Position numbers and translations under genes: made by a program
Part shown: positions 24,802 to 34,700 of the stretch, in pieces
Layout of the letters: each line of letters starts with the position of its first letter
How positions within the stretch are numbered: the first letter of the stretch is position 1
The notes under the pieces: model-generated
Seen by the model: only the letters and a program-made list of their open reading frames with translations
Told to the model about the DNA's origin: nothing
Database searches by the model: none
DNA from: Occallatibacter riparius
GTDB taxonomy: Bacteria; Acidobacteriota; Terriglobia; Terriglobales; Acidobacteriaceae
Reading direction: 5' to 3'
Assembly (NCBI RefSeq): GCF_025264625.1
Contig: NZ_CP093313.1
Location: 1,426,001 to 1,490,000, forward strand
DNA length: 64,000 bases

Positions 24802-27504
24802 ATGGACCTGGTTCGCTCGCTACTCAGCCGCATGGTCGCCATGTTTCAGCGGCGCCGCCTCGACGCTTCACTCGATGAGGAACTTCGCGTACACATCGAT
24901 CTAGCGATCGAAGAACAGATGCGCCGCGGCGTCCCTGAAGCCGAAGCGAGGCGCCTTGCACTGCGCGAGTTCGGCGGCGTGACGCAGGTGCGCGAGACGT
25001 ATCGTGAGCAGCGCGGCTTGCCGCTTATCGAGCAGATCCGGCGCGATATTCGGTACGGCATCTTCCAGCTTTGGAAGTCGCCTGGATTCGCGCTGACAGC
25101 GATCCTGACGCTGGCGCTGGGTGTGGGTGCGAATACGACGGTGTTCTCGATGATCAACGGGCTGCTGCTGCGGCCGCTGCCTGTGCCGGAGAGCGATCGG
25201 CTTGCCGTGGTGGGGATGCAGTTTGGAGCCCCGAATCCCAATTACAGCTTCCCGGAGCCGTTGTTTCGCGCATTTGAACGGAGGCATGGCGCGTTCAGCA
25301 CCACGTTCGCATTCAATCACACCACGTTTCAGGTGAAGAGCGGGGCGTCGACGGAAAACATTCAGGGGCAGTATGTGAGCGGAGGCTTCTTTGATGCTCT
25401 GCGGACCGTGCCGATGCTGGGCCGCACGCTGAATGCGCAGGACGACCGCAAAGGTGGCGATTCGGCGGGCTTTGCAGCAGTGATTAGCGAGACGCTATGG
25501 GAGAACCGCTACCACCGCGATCCGGCGATTCTGGGGCAGCGGATTGTGATCGACAATGTGGCGTTCACGATTGTGGGTGTGATGCCGCGCAGTTTCTTTG
25601 GCGCGGATCCTCTGCAGAGACCGCAGTTCTTCGTTCCCCTGGCCGATGAGGAGGTGCTGGCGGGCGAGCGCAGCCTGGTGAAGTTCGGGCATCGCGCGTG
25701 GTGGCTCAACGTAATGGGGCGGCTTGCGCCCGGAGCGACGCTGGAGCAGGCGAGCAAGGAGGTGGGCGCCGCGGAAGGCGCCGTTCTACGCGAGGCAGTT
25801 CAGGACGCGGATTGGATCAAGCGAACGGAGCAGGAGCGGCATATCCGGTTTTTCGCGGAGCCGGGATCGACGGGGTTCACGTATATCCGCCTGAATTTTC
25901 GCAAGCCGCTGATGGCGGTGTTTGCGATGTGCGGAGGGATTCTGTTGCTGGCGTGCATGAACCTCGCGAGTCTGCTGATGGCGCGGGGCACGGCTCGACA
26001 GAAGGAACTGGCGACGCGGATGGCGCTGGGCGCGACGCGGCGCAGGCTGATTCAGCAACTGATGATTGAGGGGCTGCTGCTGGGAGTGACGGGCACGATC
26101 GCGGGACTGGCGCTGGCTCCAGCGGTCAGCCACCTGCTCGTGGCGGTTCTGCTGAGCGGACATCAGCAGGCGCACCTCGACACCTCGCTTGATTGGCGGG
26201 TGTTTGCGTTTGCCTCCGCGACCGCGGTGCTGGCGACACTGCTCTTCGCGCTGGTGCCGGCGATTAAGGCGACCTCGCGCAACTTGATGGAACGGATGAA
26301 GGACGGTCAGAATGCAACGCGCACGATCGATAGAAGCGGAATTTTGCCACGAGTGTTGATGGGGGCGGAAGTGGGTGTGGCGCTTCTGCTGGTGGTTGGC
26401 GCGGGCTTGATCGCGACGAGCCTCGTGCGCCTCTATCACGATGGGATGGGATTCGATCCAAGAGGGCTCGAGAATATCGAGTTCAGCATGGAAAACTCCG
26501 GGCTGAAGGGCGATGCACTGATGAGTTTCTATCGCGAGATGGGGCAGCGGCTGAGCCATGCGCCGGGAGTAACGAGCGTGAGCTACGAGCTCATGACGCC
26601 TCTGATCGGCTATCAGTGGGACGAGGACTACAACGATACCCGGGGCGCGGTACACGACACGTTCATGAACTCTGTGGCTCCGGCCTATTTCAGCACCATG
26701 CGAATTCCGCTGCTGGCCGGGCGGGATTTCACATGGGACGACACGCCGTCAGTAGGAAAGAAGCTGATCCTGAACCAGACAGCTGCGGGCCAGCTCTTCC
26801 CGGATGGGCCGGCACTGGGGCGAACCATTCGCCATGAGGAGCGCAAGAAGCTTGAAGTCTACGAGGTGGTGGGGATTGTGGGAGACGCGAAGTACGCCGA
26901 CATCCACTCGGTTGCGCCGCCCACGGGGTACGTTCCGATGCCGCAGAATGATTTTGTGCAGTCGGCCTCATTTGTGGCGGTGGTGCGGACGAATGGCAGC
27001 ACGGGTTCGCTGATGGGCACGGCGCGCGCGATCACCGCACAGATGGCGCCACAGGTTCCTGTACCTGAAGTCACGTCGATGGAGAAGATTATCGATGACG
27101 CGATGGGTCCGGAGCGCATGATGACGCTGCTCGCCGTGTTCTTCGCTGTTTGCGCGCTGGTGGTCACGGCCATCGGGCTCTACGGCACGCTGGCGTATGC
27201 CACTGCTCGGCGCACAACGGAGATCGGCATACGCATGGCGCTGGGCGCGAAGCGCTCGCAGGTGGTGGCCATGGTGTTTGGTCAGAACCTGTGGGTGGTG
27301 ATGGGCGGGACGGTGGTTGGCCTTGCTGCGGCGTTGCTTGTAACACGAGCGCTGGCCAGCTTCCTGTTCAGCACGTCGGCGCATGATCCCTGGGTGATCG
27401 CGGCTTCGATCTGCGCACTGGGACTTGCGGCGTGCGCAGCGTCTCTGCTGCCCGCATTGCGCGCGGCGCGCATTGAGCCGATGGCGGCGATTCGATGCGA
27501 ATGA
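24802..27504 (+). CDS. Acidobacterial duplicated orphan ABC permease (MacB/FtsX-like, ADOP)
   Basis: The 900-residue protein has a cytoplasmic N-terminal region (DEELRVHIDLAIEEQ, ALREFGG), then MacB_PCD periplasmic and FtsX membrane domains repeated twice. Membrane helices lie near residues 95-120, 370-490 and 770-895. FtsX-type signatures recur in each half (ELATRMALGATRRRLIQQ and EIGIRMALGAKRSQVVAM). No ATPase is encoded beside it, which is why the family is called orphan; energy coupling is unknown. Such proteins are expanded in Acidobacteria and assumed to act in export or macrolide-type efflux. AGGAG lies 6 bases before the ATG, and the PadR gene is in the same operon. Confidence 0.93.
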   Translation: MDLVRSLLSRMVAMFQRRRLDASLDEELRVHIDLAIEEQMRRGVPEAEARRLALREFGGVTQVRETYREQRGLPLIEQIRRDIRYGIFQLWKSPGFALTAILTLALGVGANTTVFSMINGLLLRPLPVPESDRLAVVGMQFGAPNPNYSFPEPLFRAFERRHGAFSTTFAFNHTTFQVKSGASTENIQGQYVSGGFFDALRTVPMLGRTLNAQDDRKGGDSAGFAAVISETLWENRYHRDPAILGQRIVIDNVAFTIVGVMPRSFFGADPLQRPQFFVPLADEEVLAGERSLVKFGHRAWWLNVMGRLAPGATLEQASKEVGAAEGAVLREAVQDADWIKRTEQERHIRFFAEPGSTGFTYIRLNFRKPLMAVFAMCGGILLLACMNLASLLMARGTARQKELATRMALGATRRRLIQQLMIEGLLLGVTGTIAGLALAPAVSHLLVAVLLSGHQQAHLDTSLDWRVFAFASATAVLATLLFALVPAIKATSRNLMERMKDGQNATRTIDRSGILPRVLMGAEVGVALLLVVGAGLIATSLVRLYHDGMGFDPRGLENIEFSMENSGLKGDALMSFYREMGQRLSHAPGVTSVSYELMTPLIGYQWDEDYNDTRGAVHDTFMNSVAPAYFSTMRIPLLAGRDFTWDDTPSVGKKLILNQTAAGQLFPDGPALGRTIRHEERKKLEVYEVVGIVGDAKYADIHSVAPPTGYVPMPQNDFVQSASFVAVVRTNGSTGSLMGTARAITAQMAPQVPVPEVTSMEKIIDDAMGPERMMTLLAVFFAVCALVVTAIGLYGTLAYATARRTTEIGIRMALGAKRSQVVAMVFGQNLWVVMGGTVVGLAAALLVTRALASFLFSTSAHDPWVIAASICALGLAACAASLLPALRAARIEPMAAIRCE

Positions 27505-27582
27505 CCACCTTCGGTGGGGCTGGCTGCGGCTTCGCCGCCCGGTGGCTGAGGCGGCGTCCTGTGCGTGGTACCATCGCACACG

Positions 27583-29133
27583 ATGCCGTCTGCAGATATC
27601 CGAAATAGAAGAAGCTTCCTCGATGTATCAGGTACGCCGGGCTCGTTTTTTGGTGCAGACAGGACTGCGGAGGCGACGTGGTTCGTCGCGATTTTTATAT
27701 TTGCATTGTTCGCAGCGGGCTTTCTGGTTCGAGTGTGGGGAATCTCCAAGTTTCATTACTGGGACGAGTGGGTCTATCTGCAAGATGCGCAGGTGATCTG
27801 CTGCGGGAAGATCAATTATTCTGAGCTGGATTTCCGGCCGCCTTTGCTCTCGGTGATCTTTGCCGGCGTTTTCCTTTTCTGGCGATCTGTTTATGTCGCT
27901 TGTATCACGACTGCGATCCTGAACGCACTGGCGCCGGTGTTCCTGTACTTTGCCGGAACCAAGTCGGTGGGCCGAATCCCGGCCGCCATCGCGAGCGTGC
28001 TGCTTGCATTCGCGCCATTCTTTGTCGGCGTATTTCCTGATGGATTTGCCAGCGATGACACGGGCAACAGTCTGCTCACCGATTCGCCATCTCTGACAAT
28101 GCTGATTCTCGGGTTGTGGCTATTGCTTCGGGCGCTGGAACGGCCGACAGCTCTGCGGTTCTTCTGTGCCGGAATCAGCCTGGCGCTCTGCATCCTGATG
28201 CGATTCGGAGCCATTCCCAGCGTTGCGATGCTACTGCTGTTGCCGCTGATCAGCCCAAGCCGCTGGAAGGCGCTTCTCGCTTCTGTGGGTGGCGTAGCAG
28301 CGGGGCTCGCGCCTTATCTTCTCTGGTCGAGGTTGAATTTTGGAGGGTTCTTGTCAACCCTGCGTTCTGCGTGGTCGCATGTTGAGGGACCGGTGGAACC
28401 GCGTACTTACTTTCTACACAATGCGGCGACGGTATTTACACCTGTGGCGATTGCCGGATTGTTGCTCTGCCTTGTGTATCAGCTCTCTCTGTTGCGGGAG
28501 AGATTCGTTCGCGGCAGCGGTGTTCTACGCTCGGTAACAGATTCGCGTCAGAGTGCTATCCGAGTTTTTCTTTGGCTCTGGCTTGCAGCGGGGCTGCTGT
28601 TCTTCAGCCTGATGCCGCATAAGGAGCCGCGGTATATTCTTCCGCTTGCGCCGCCGGTGCTGCTGCTCGCGGGTTCGGGGCTGGCTCTCTTTGCAGCACT
28701 CCCCAGCAGGGCTCTGCGCGTTACCGGAGCGATGTGCGTGGCTGCGGCCTTGCTTCTCGTGTTTCTCCCACTACGGGAACGCTTCCGCACACCATTCATC
28801 AATCTGGGCATTTCGGATGAGGAGTTGGCGTCGCGTCTTCTGCAGTCCAGCGTTCCCGCCGGCGCGAGTCTCTGGATGAGCTTCAACTATCCCGTGTTCG
28901 CCTTCTATACAAACTTGCCCATCCAAGAGCTCTCAGATGTTGGGCCGGCGCTCTATGAGGATATGAAGAAGGTTCCACCGGGAGACGTGCTCATCGTCTA
29001 CCGTGAGGCCGAAAACCCGTCGCAGTCGGATATTGCCTGGGTGGACGCGAGCGGCAGATTCAAGCGCATTGTCGAGTATCCGTCGCTGGTGATTTACTGC
29101 AGCGTCGGTTCGCCGAAGCAGGGCGCTCGTTGA
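27583..29133 (+). CDS. Polytopic glycosyltransferase, GT39/ArnT-like
   Basis: The protein of about 516 residues has roughly eleven membrane helices and the acidic first periplasmic loop typical of GT-C enzymes (FHYWDEWVYLQDA, with the Asp-Glu pair as likely catalytic base). A C-terminal soluble part of about 120 residues follows. GT39-like enzymes use polyprenyl-phosphate sugars to glycosylate proteins or lipids on the outer face of the inner membrane; donor and acceptor are unknown here. The ATG at 27583 was taken, with a GTG at 27565 as alternative; neither has a clear ribosome binding site. It lies 78 bases after the permease. Confidence 0.8.
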   Translation: MPSADIRNRRSFLDVSGTPGSFFGADRTAEATWFVAIFIFALFAAGFLVRVWGISKFHYWDEWVYLQDAQVICCGKINYSELDFRPPLLSVIFAGVFLFWRSVYVACITTAILNALAPVFLYFAGTKSVGRIPAAIASVLLAFAPFFVGVFPDGFASDDTGNSLLTDSPSLTMLILGLWLLLRALERPTALRFFCAGISLALCILMRFGAIPSVAMLLLLPLISPSRWKALLASVGGVAAGLAPYLLWSRLNFGGFLSTLRSAWSHVEGPVEPRTYFLHNAATVFTPVAIAGLLLCLVYQLSLLRERFVRGSGVLRSVTDSRQSAIRVFLWLWLAAGLLFFSLMPHKEPRYILPLAPPVLLLAGSGLALFAALPSRALRVTGAMCVAAALLLVFLPLRERFRTPFINLGISDEELASRLLQSSVPAGASLWMSFNYPVFAFYTNLPIQELSDVGPALYEDMKKVPPGDVLIVYREAENPSQSDIAWVDASGRFKRIVEYPSLVIYCSVGSPKQGAR

Positions 29134-29139
29134 GTTGGA

Positions 29140-30888
29140 CTACTTCTCCGTTGCGATGTGGCGTTCAAGGCGGCGGAGAATGCCGTCGGGCTCGGCGATG
29201 CCGAGACGCACGATCTCTTCGCATCGGGCCAGCGAGTCGGCAGCAGCGTAGATGCGGAACTCATCAGCATTGCCAGACGGCCGCAGATGCGCGACCTCGC
29301 CGCCGGCAAAGGTGATGCGCACTCCGTCGACATAGTTGAGGCGAGAGACAGGGCCGAAGCAGTCGAAGAAGATGCCACAGCGTGCGCGGATCTCATTCAG
29401 CGCCGAGGAGAGCTCAGGCGTGAGCTCTACGGGATCGCGCTGTTCATCGAGCGCGATTGGGTGACCGGCAGCGTCGAAATCGACTTCGCGGATGCGCGGA
29501 TGGTCGCAACAGAAGGCGTTGATAATCCTGAGAGCGGTGGCTCGCGGGAACTCCTTCAACAGGCCGGCGCGGCTGTGGCGGCTGGGCAGTGCGGAGAAGA
29601 GTTCGGCAAGCGAGACGCCCTTCTCCTTCGCGCTGAAGAGCGCAGCCAACAATGGCAGAATTGCGTCGCGCGTAGGCAACGCGGTGAGGGTGCGGCCGTT
29701 GCGGACGATGTCAGAGCCGGTGAGGAAGCCGCCGTTCGCCTCCCAACCGCAGACGCGCTGTTTGCCTTTGCGCAGAGCCCCTGACATGCCGGCGATGACA
29801 AAAGGCGATCCGATACGCGTGCGCGGTTCCAGCTTGTCGGCAAGCGGACCGCGGTCAATGCCGTCGTTGCAGCTCACAGGAACCACGACCGCGTCAGCGC
29901 CGAGGAATTCGGCTGCGATCATTCCGAGCTGATCGCCGCCGAAAAACTTGACCGTTCTGCCATCTTCTTCGAAGCCGAGCAGCAGGGGGCGGTCGCTGTC
30001 GCCGTCTGTCGAAACGACCGCGAAAAAGGGGCCGTCTTCCGCGATGGCTTTGTCGGCCAGCGCCTGAATCACAGCCAGGCGCTCCGCATCGATGTTTTCG
30101 GTGTCGATGGGCACGAAGGCATCGCTGCGGCCGGCCGGAGTGACTTCGGCGCCAAGCGCGCGGAGGAGTTCGACGAGGAGATCGCGGCCCACGGCCGAGT
30201 GCTGGTAGCAGCGAATGCGCATGCCCGCGAGCGAATCGCCGGAAAAGAAATCTACGTAGCGGCGAATGTATCCTTCGCGAGCCGATGGGTCTTCAGGGCT
30301 GAGCTCGGCATGGCCGGACTTGAACATGCCCTGCGTGTTGAATGGCGACTCATGCGCGGGCTGATTGTAGATGCGCTCGCGAACGCGATGGACGTACTCA
30401 GCGATGGGAGCTTCATGCTCCTTCAGCAGCTCGCCACAGCAGGTGTTGGTCTTGTAGCCGTTGCGGTCAAAGGGGATGTGGCTGCCGGTGATCATCATGC
30501 TGCCCTTGCGGCGGGCGAGCGCATGAAAGGCGAGCGCGGGCGTGGGAATGCGGCCGCAGTTCACCGGGCGCATGCCGGCATCGCGGATGGCGCGTTCGAT
30601 GGCCTGAGCGATTTCGCCGCGGCCCTGCTCCTCGGGAACAAACTGGCTCGAGGAGGGCCGGAGATCGTAGGCGTAGAAGAATTCGTCGCCTTTGCCGATG
30701 CCGCCCTGAGCGGGATCAAGGGACTGGAGGTATTCGAGTTCGCCGAGCGCGCAAATGTAGATCTCGATCTGCGTCAGGTCGCAGACACGGCCGCGGCGGC
30801 CGCTGGTGCCGAACCCCAGCACGCGCGGCTCGAAGCTCAATAACGAGACAAGCGGGGCTTCCGCAATGGATGTACGCGCCGGTTGCAT
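29140..30888 (-). CDS. Alpha-D-phosphohexomutase family protein (phosphomannomutase/phosphoglucomutase-like)
   Basis: The 582-residue enzyme has the family's four landmarks. They are TGSHIP with phosphoserine Ser136, the metal loop DGDSDR at 295-300, the sugar-binding loop WEANGGFL with Glu383, and the phosphate loop RPSGNADEFRIY near 536. The serine loop differs from the usual TASHNP, and the protein is over 100 residues longer than standard bacterial enzymes, with an insertion after the serine loop. It therefore belongs to a divergent subfamily whose substrate may be an unusual hexose phosphate. GGAG lies 10 bases before the ATG. It converges with the GT39-like gene (gap 6 bases); sugar-nucleotide supply is a plausible link. 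Confidence 0.88.
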   Translation of the reverse strand: MQPARTSIAEAPLVSLLSFEPRVLGFGTSGRRGRVCDLTQIEIYICALGELEYLQSLDPAQGGIGKGDEFFYAYDLRPSSSQFVPEEQGRGEIAQAIERAIRDAGMRPVNCGRIPTPALAFHALARRKGSMMITGSHIPFDRNGYKTNTCCGELLKEHEAPIAEYVHRVRERIYNQPAHESPFNTQGMFKSGHAELSPEDPSAREGYIRRYVDFFSGDSLAGMRIRCYQHSAVGRDLLVELLRALGAEVTPAGRSDAFVPIDTENIDAERLAVIQALADKAIAEDGPFFAVVSTDGDSDRPLLLGFEEDGRTVKFFGGDQLGMIAAEFLGADAVVVPVSCNDGIDRGPLADKLEPRTRIGSPFVIAGMSGALRKGKQRVCGWEANGGFLTGSDIVRNGRTLTALPTRDAILPLLAALFSAKEKGVSLAELFSALPSRHSRAGLLKEFPRATALRIINAFCCDHPRIREVDFDAAGHPIALDEQRDPVELTPELSSALNEIRARCGIFFDCFGPVSRLNYVDGVRITFAGGEVAHLRPSGNADEFRIYAAADSLARCEEIVRLGIAEPDGILRRLERHIATEK

Positions 30889-31026
30889 AAAATGACCGCT
30901 CCTAAAGTAGTGTAGGGATTTTTAGATTAGCAAAGCCAGCGGTGGTGGTTGGCTTTTCGGCTGCGGATGCCCCTGCATCTATTAGATGCGGAAACGGCAG
31001 ACTGGCTCGAGCGGGTCGGAAACAGC

Positions 31027-31668
31027 TCAGTAACGCCAGCTGCAATCGCTCGTGAAGGGCGTTGGATCGGCGCGTTTCCAGGTGCCGTTCTCCTTCCGAG
31101 CTTCAAAGATGCCGCCAGTACCGCAATACGGTCCGCACTTTTTGAGTACGGAAACGATAGCGCGCGTACGCGTTGGGTCGAAGCCGGGCACGCCGAGGAT
31201 GCGGATGTGTTTCATTTCCTTGTAGGGGGCACATTGGGGAGCACTCTGGGCATGTGTGGCGAAGCAGTTCATCGCCTCGTTGAACTCGCGCGCGGAGAGA
31301 ACGCGATAGCTGAATGGAATCGAAAAGCGCGCGTCCCAGCGCTGGCTGTGCCGATTGACAGATTCGAAGCTGGCGGCCATCTGGCTCTCTTCAGGCGTCG
31401 TGGGCTTAAGGCAATTCCCGTTCAGCTGGGGTATGTCGGTGCTGGAGTCCTGTGCGATCACGAGGGGCTCATCGAGCGGTGCGGAATAAAGGCCGGAGTA
31501 GACGTCGTAAGCATCGTTCGGCGCAGCACCGCCGCCGGGTTGATTGAGCGGGCTGGTGACGGAGAGATCCGTGACGCGGCTCTTGCGGGCGTGGTATCGG
31601 TTCCAGAGCAGGACGAGTGCGACGGCGAGGAGAGCGAGAGTGAGCCAGAGGTTTCGAGATAGGCGCAT
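31027..31668 (-). CDS. Membrane-anchored or secreted protein of unknown function
   Basis: This 213-residue protein has an N-terminal hydrophobic segment (residues about 7-23) after a short basic start, then a soluble domain with five cysteines, including CGPYCGTGG near the C-terminus. I do not recognise a family. The ATG at 31668 starts at the basic residues before the hydrophobic run; a GTG at 31704 would add 12 residues. The ribosome binding site is weak. It lies 138 bases upstream of the phosphohexomutase on the same strand. Confidence 0.6.
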   Translation of the reverse strand: MRLSRNLWLTLALLAVALVLLWNRYHARKSRVTDLSVTSPLNQPGGGAAPNDAYDVYSGLYSAPLDEPLVIAQDSSTDIPQLNGNCLKPTTPEESQMAASFESVNRHSQRWDARFSIPFSYRVLSAREFNEAMNCFATHAQSAPQCAPYKEMKHIRILGVPGFDPTRTRAIVSVLKKCGPYCGTGGIFEARKENGTWKRADPTPFTSDCSWRY

Positions 31669-31737
31669 GGTCGTTTTGAGGCTGTGGTGGACCGAGGTCC
31701 ACACTTCGAATTATCGAGGACAGCCGTAGAAAACGAG

Positions 31738-31769
31738 AAAGGGCGCCCCTTCGAGGGCGCCCTTTTTTT
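31738..31769. terminator. Bidirectional hairpin terminator after the TonB receptor gene
   Basis: AAAGGGCGCCC (31738-31748) pairs with GGGCGCCCTTT (31755-31765) across a six-base loop. On the plus strand it is followed by further Ts; on the minus strand by TTTCTCG. It lies 21 bases past the stop codon of the minus-strand receptor, for which it is the likely terminator. Confidence 0.88.
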
Positions 31770-31790
31770 GGATCAGTTGATCCGGGTTAT

Positions 31791-34700
31791 TTAGAACACG
31801 AACTTCGCCCAGAAACGGAGCTGACGGCCTCCGCCTCCACCCGTTGACTCACGGGCCTGCGAGGTGTTCGTGAAGAAGGAGGTGCCGACGTCAAGCAGGT
31901 TCACGTCGAGGATGCCTACGTTGTTGTGGTTTGCGATGTTCTGCGCCTCAGCGCGGAAGATGAGCGAACCGCGGTCGAGATGCAGGAAGCTGGTCGGAAC
32001 CGCCTTCTCCAGGGCGACGTCGTTATACATGGTGCCCGGGTTAAGGAAGCTGTTGCGGCCGATTTCGTGAGGATCGTAGCCGTTCATCACAGGGATGATC
32101 CAGCGGGACTTTGTGGGATCGACGACCACGACGTCGTTGTTGTTGGCGGCCGCCATGTCGATGTAGGTGCCCGGAGTGTCAGTCAATCCGAAGAACGCTG
32201 CATCGATGGCAACCTTGTCCATGGGAGCACTGTGGGTGCCGACAAACGGGCGGTCGTTGCCAACGTTGCCGTCTCCGTTGGCGTCGAGGCCCAACATGTT
32301 GACGGTGCCGTAGGCGCCGGACTGGAAGCGTGAAGCACCGGAGATGGTCCAGTGCCGGGTGAGGGCGCTGAGGACCAGGTCGGTGCCACGGCTGTCAGAA
32401 CGGAGGCCTGCGGGGGTCCAGACATAGGTGATCGCGCCGTAGTGGCGGTGATCGTAGGCCGAGTTACCCCACTCGTTGCGGCGGCCGCCGGGCGCGAGGT
32501 TTGCGCCGTAGGAGGTCTCTTCCGCATCGGGCGTGAAGACTTCCGATCCGTTGTCCAGGCTCTTGCTGTAGACATACGAGCCGTAGACCGCTATGCCATG
32601 GGAGAAGTTGCGCTTTGCGCCGACTTCGAGGCCGTTGTAGTCAGAGGCCGCGAAGTTGCCGCGGGTGTTGATGGCGCCGCGTGTTGGATCGAGGCGGTTG
32701 CCGGTGTTGGGGTCGAAGTAGTTGTACTGCTGGTTGGCGAACAGCTTCACACCACGGCTGCCCACATAGGTACCGCTGACAGCGATGCCATAGGGAAGCT
32801 GATGCTCGACACCCAGGTTGTACTCGATGGTGTAAGGAGAGGACAGGTTCTTGGTCACGCTCAAGACCGAAGCCTTGGGGTTCAGAACGTTCGGAATCTG
32901 GCCGATAAGGCTGGTAGCGTTGCTCAGACCGTTGGGTGCCGTCGAGATAAGCTGGCCGGCCACGGCGTTGGGAGAGCTTTGCGCCTCGTTCACCATGATG
33001 TTGGAGAAATCGGTGTCATAGAAGATGCCGAAGCCGCCACGCACGACGGTGTTGCCGTTGGAGAACGGTCCCTGGTGCGGAGTGTAGGCGAAGCCCACGC
33101 GCGGCGCCCAGTTGTTCTTATCCTGAGCAACCTTGTAGACGGTGTTGACCGGAGCGAACGGGTTGTTGGGATCGAGAGCCGGATAAGGAAGTGCATTTTC
33201 CGGCGAGCTGAAGTAGTCGTAACGCACGCCAAGATTGACGGTCAGATCAGGATTGATCTTGATGTCATCCTGGGCGAAGGCGCCGGTGCGCCAGCTATGC
33301 GGATCCACGCGGGTGGGCCCGTACGTGATGTCGGCATGGCCTGACTTGCCGAGCTGATCGAGGAGGAAGTTGCCTTCCGACGATCCGCCGTTACCGCCGG
33401 TGCCGGGCTTGGCAAAGGTCAGCGAACCGTTTGCGTTTTGGGACACGGTGTCGATTTCGATACGGCGGCCGATATCGGCGCCGATGCGGACCGTGTGACG
33501 GCCGTGGGTCCAGGAGACCGTGTCCTGGAACTGGTACTGGTCTTCAGAACGGCCCTGAGGGAAGTTCTGGTCGAAGCCCAACGAGCTTATATCGACGAAG
33601 TTGAGAGTTGGCGCCTTGAAGAGCGGGTTGGCTTCCGTGCTGGCGAGCGGCGCGAACAGGAAGGAGATCCGAGTCTCAGAGGCGCGGAACTCGTTCAGGA
33701 GGTTGGAGGTGAAGATATGCGTCCAGGCGCCCTGACCGAGTTCGGAAGGGCCGCCTTGATAGGTATCGAACCCGGGAAGTGCCGCGCCGTTGGTGAAGAA
33801 ATCGGGCGAGAGACTGCTGCGGTCGTGGAGGTAGCGCACCGTGAACATATCCTGCTGGCGCGGGGTGTAGTCAATGCGGTAAGTCCACTGCGTGTCAGGC
33901 TGGCTGGCCGCGACGCTGGGGCGGCGGAACAAGCCGATTTCCAGTTGGCACCCCGCTTGTTGGTTCCCCTGCTTGCACGCATCGCCCAGATTCACCAGCT
34001 TGGGAGCGTTGGGGTCGCCCTGGGGCGCGTTGGGATCTGTGAACTGCAGGAAATCATTCAGGTACGAGCCGTTGTTCAGGTACTTGAGCATCAGGGCGGC
34101 GTTGGTGGCAGTGACACCGCTGCCGGCGGCGAAGCTCTGCAGTGTGGCAATGCCGTTGGCGTCAGGCAGATTCACTTGCGTGGGAATTTCCTGGCCATAA
34201 AAGCGCTGCCACTGGGCGGCACCGAAGGCGAACAACTTGTTCCTGATGATCGGACCGCCGGCGGTGAAGCCAAAGGTGTGCTGGTCAAACCGCGCCTTAT
34301 CACCGCGGCTGGTGGCAACCTGGCGTGTCTGGCCGTCAATGGCGTTCAGACCCGAACCGGTGTAGAGCTCCCAGGCGGATCCATGGAAGGTATTGCTGCC
34401 ACCCTTGGTGACTAAATTGACCACGCCACCCGAGGCGCGGCCGAATTCGGCGGGAGCGTTGTGGGTGTACACAACGGTGTCGGCATACATATCGGGGATG
34501 TTCGGCTGAACCGCCTGCCCGCCGATGCCCACGTCATTGATCTCTTCGCCATCGATCATGAAGTTGTTGGAACGTGGACGCGCACCGCTGACCTGGATCG
34601 ACTGTCCGTTCGACATGGCGGAGTTGCTGACGAGCTGAACACCGGGGACGGTGGTCAGAACTTCAATCGGATTGAGCGAGAAGATCGGCAGCTTGGCGAG

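Noticed and set aside
32352..34415. Two plus-strand open frames of more than 300 codons
   Set aside because: Both are opposite the TonB receptor gene, which has signal peptide, plug and barrel features; the opposite frames have none.
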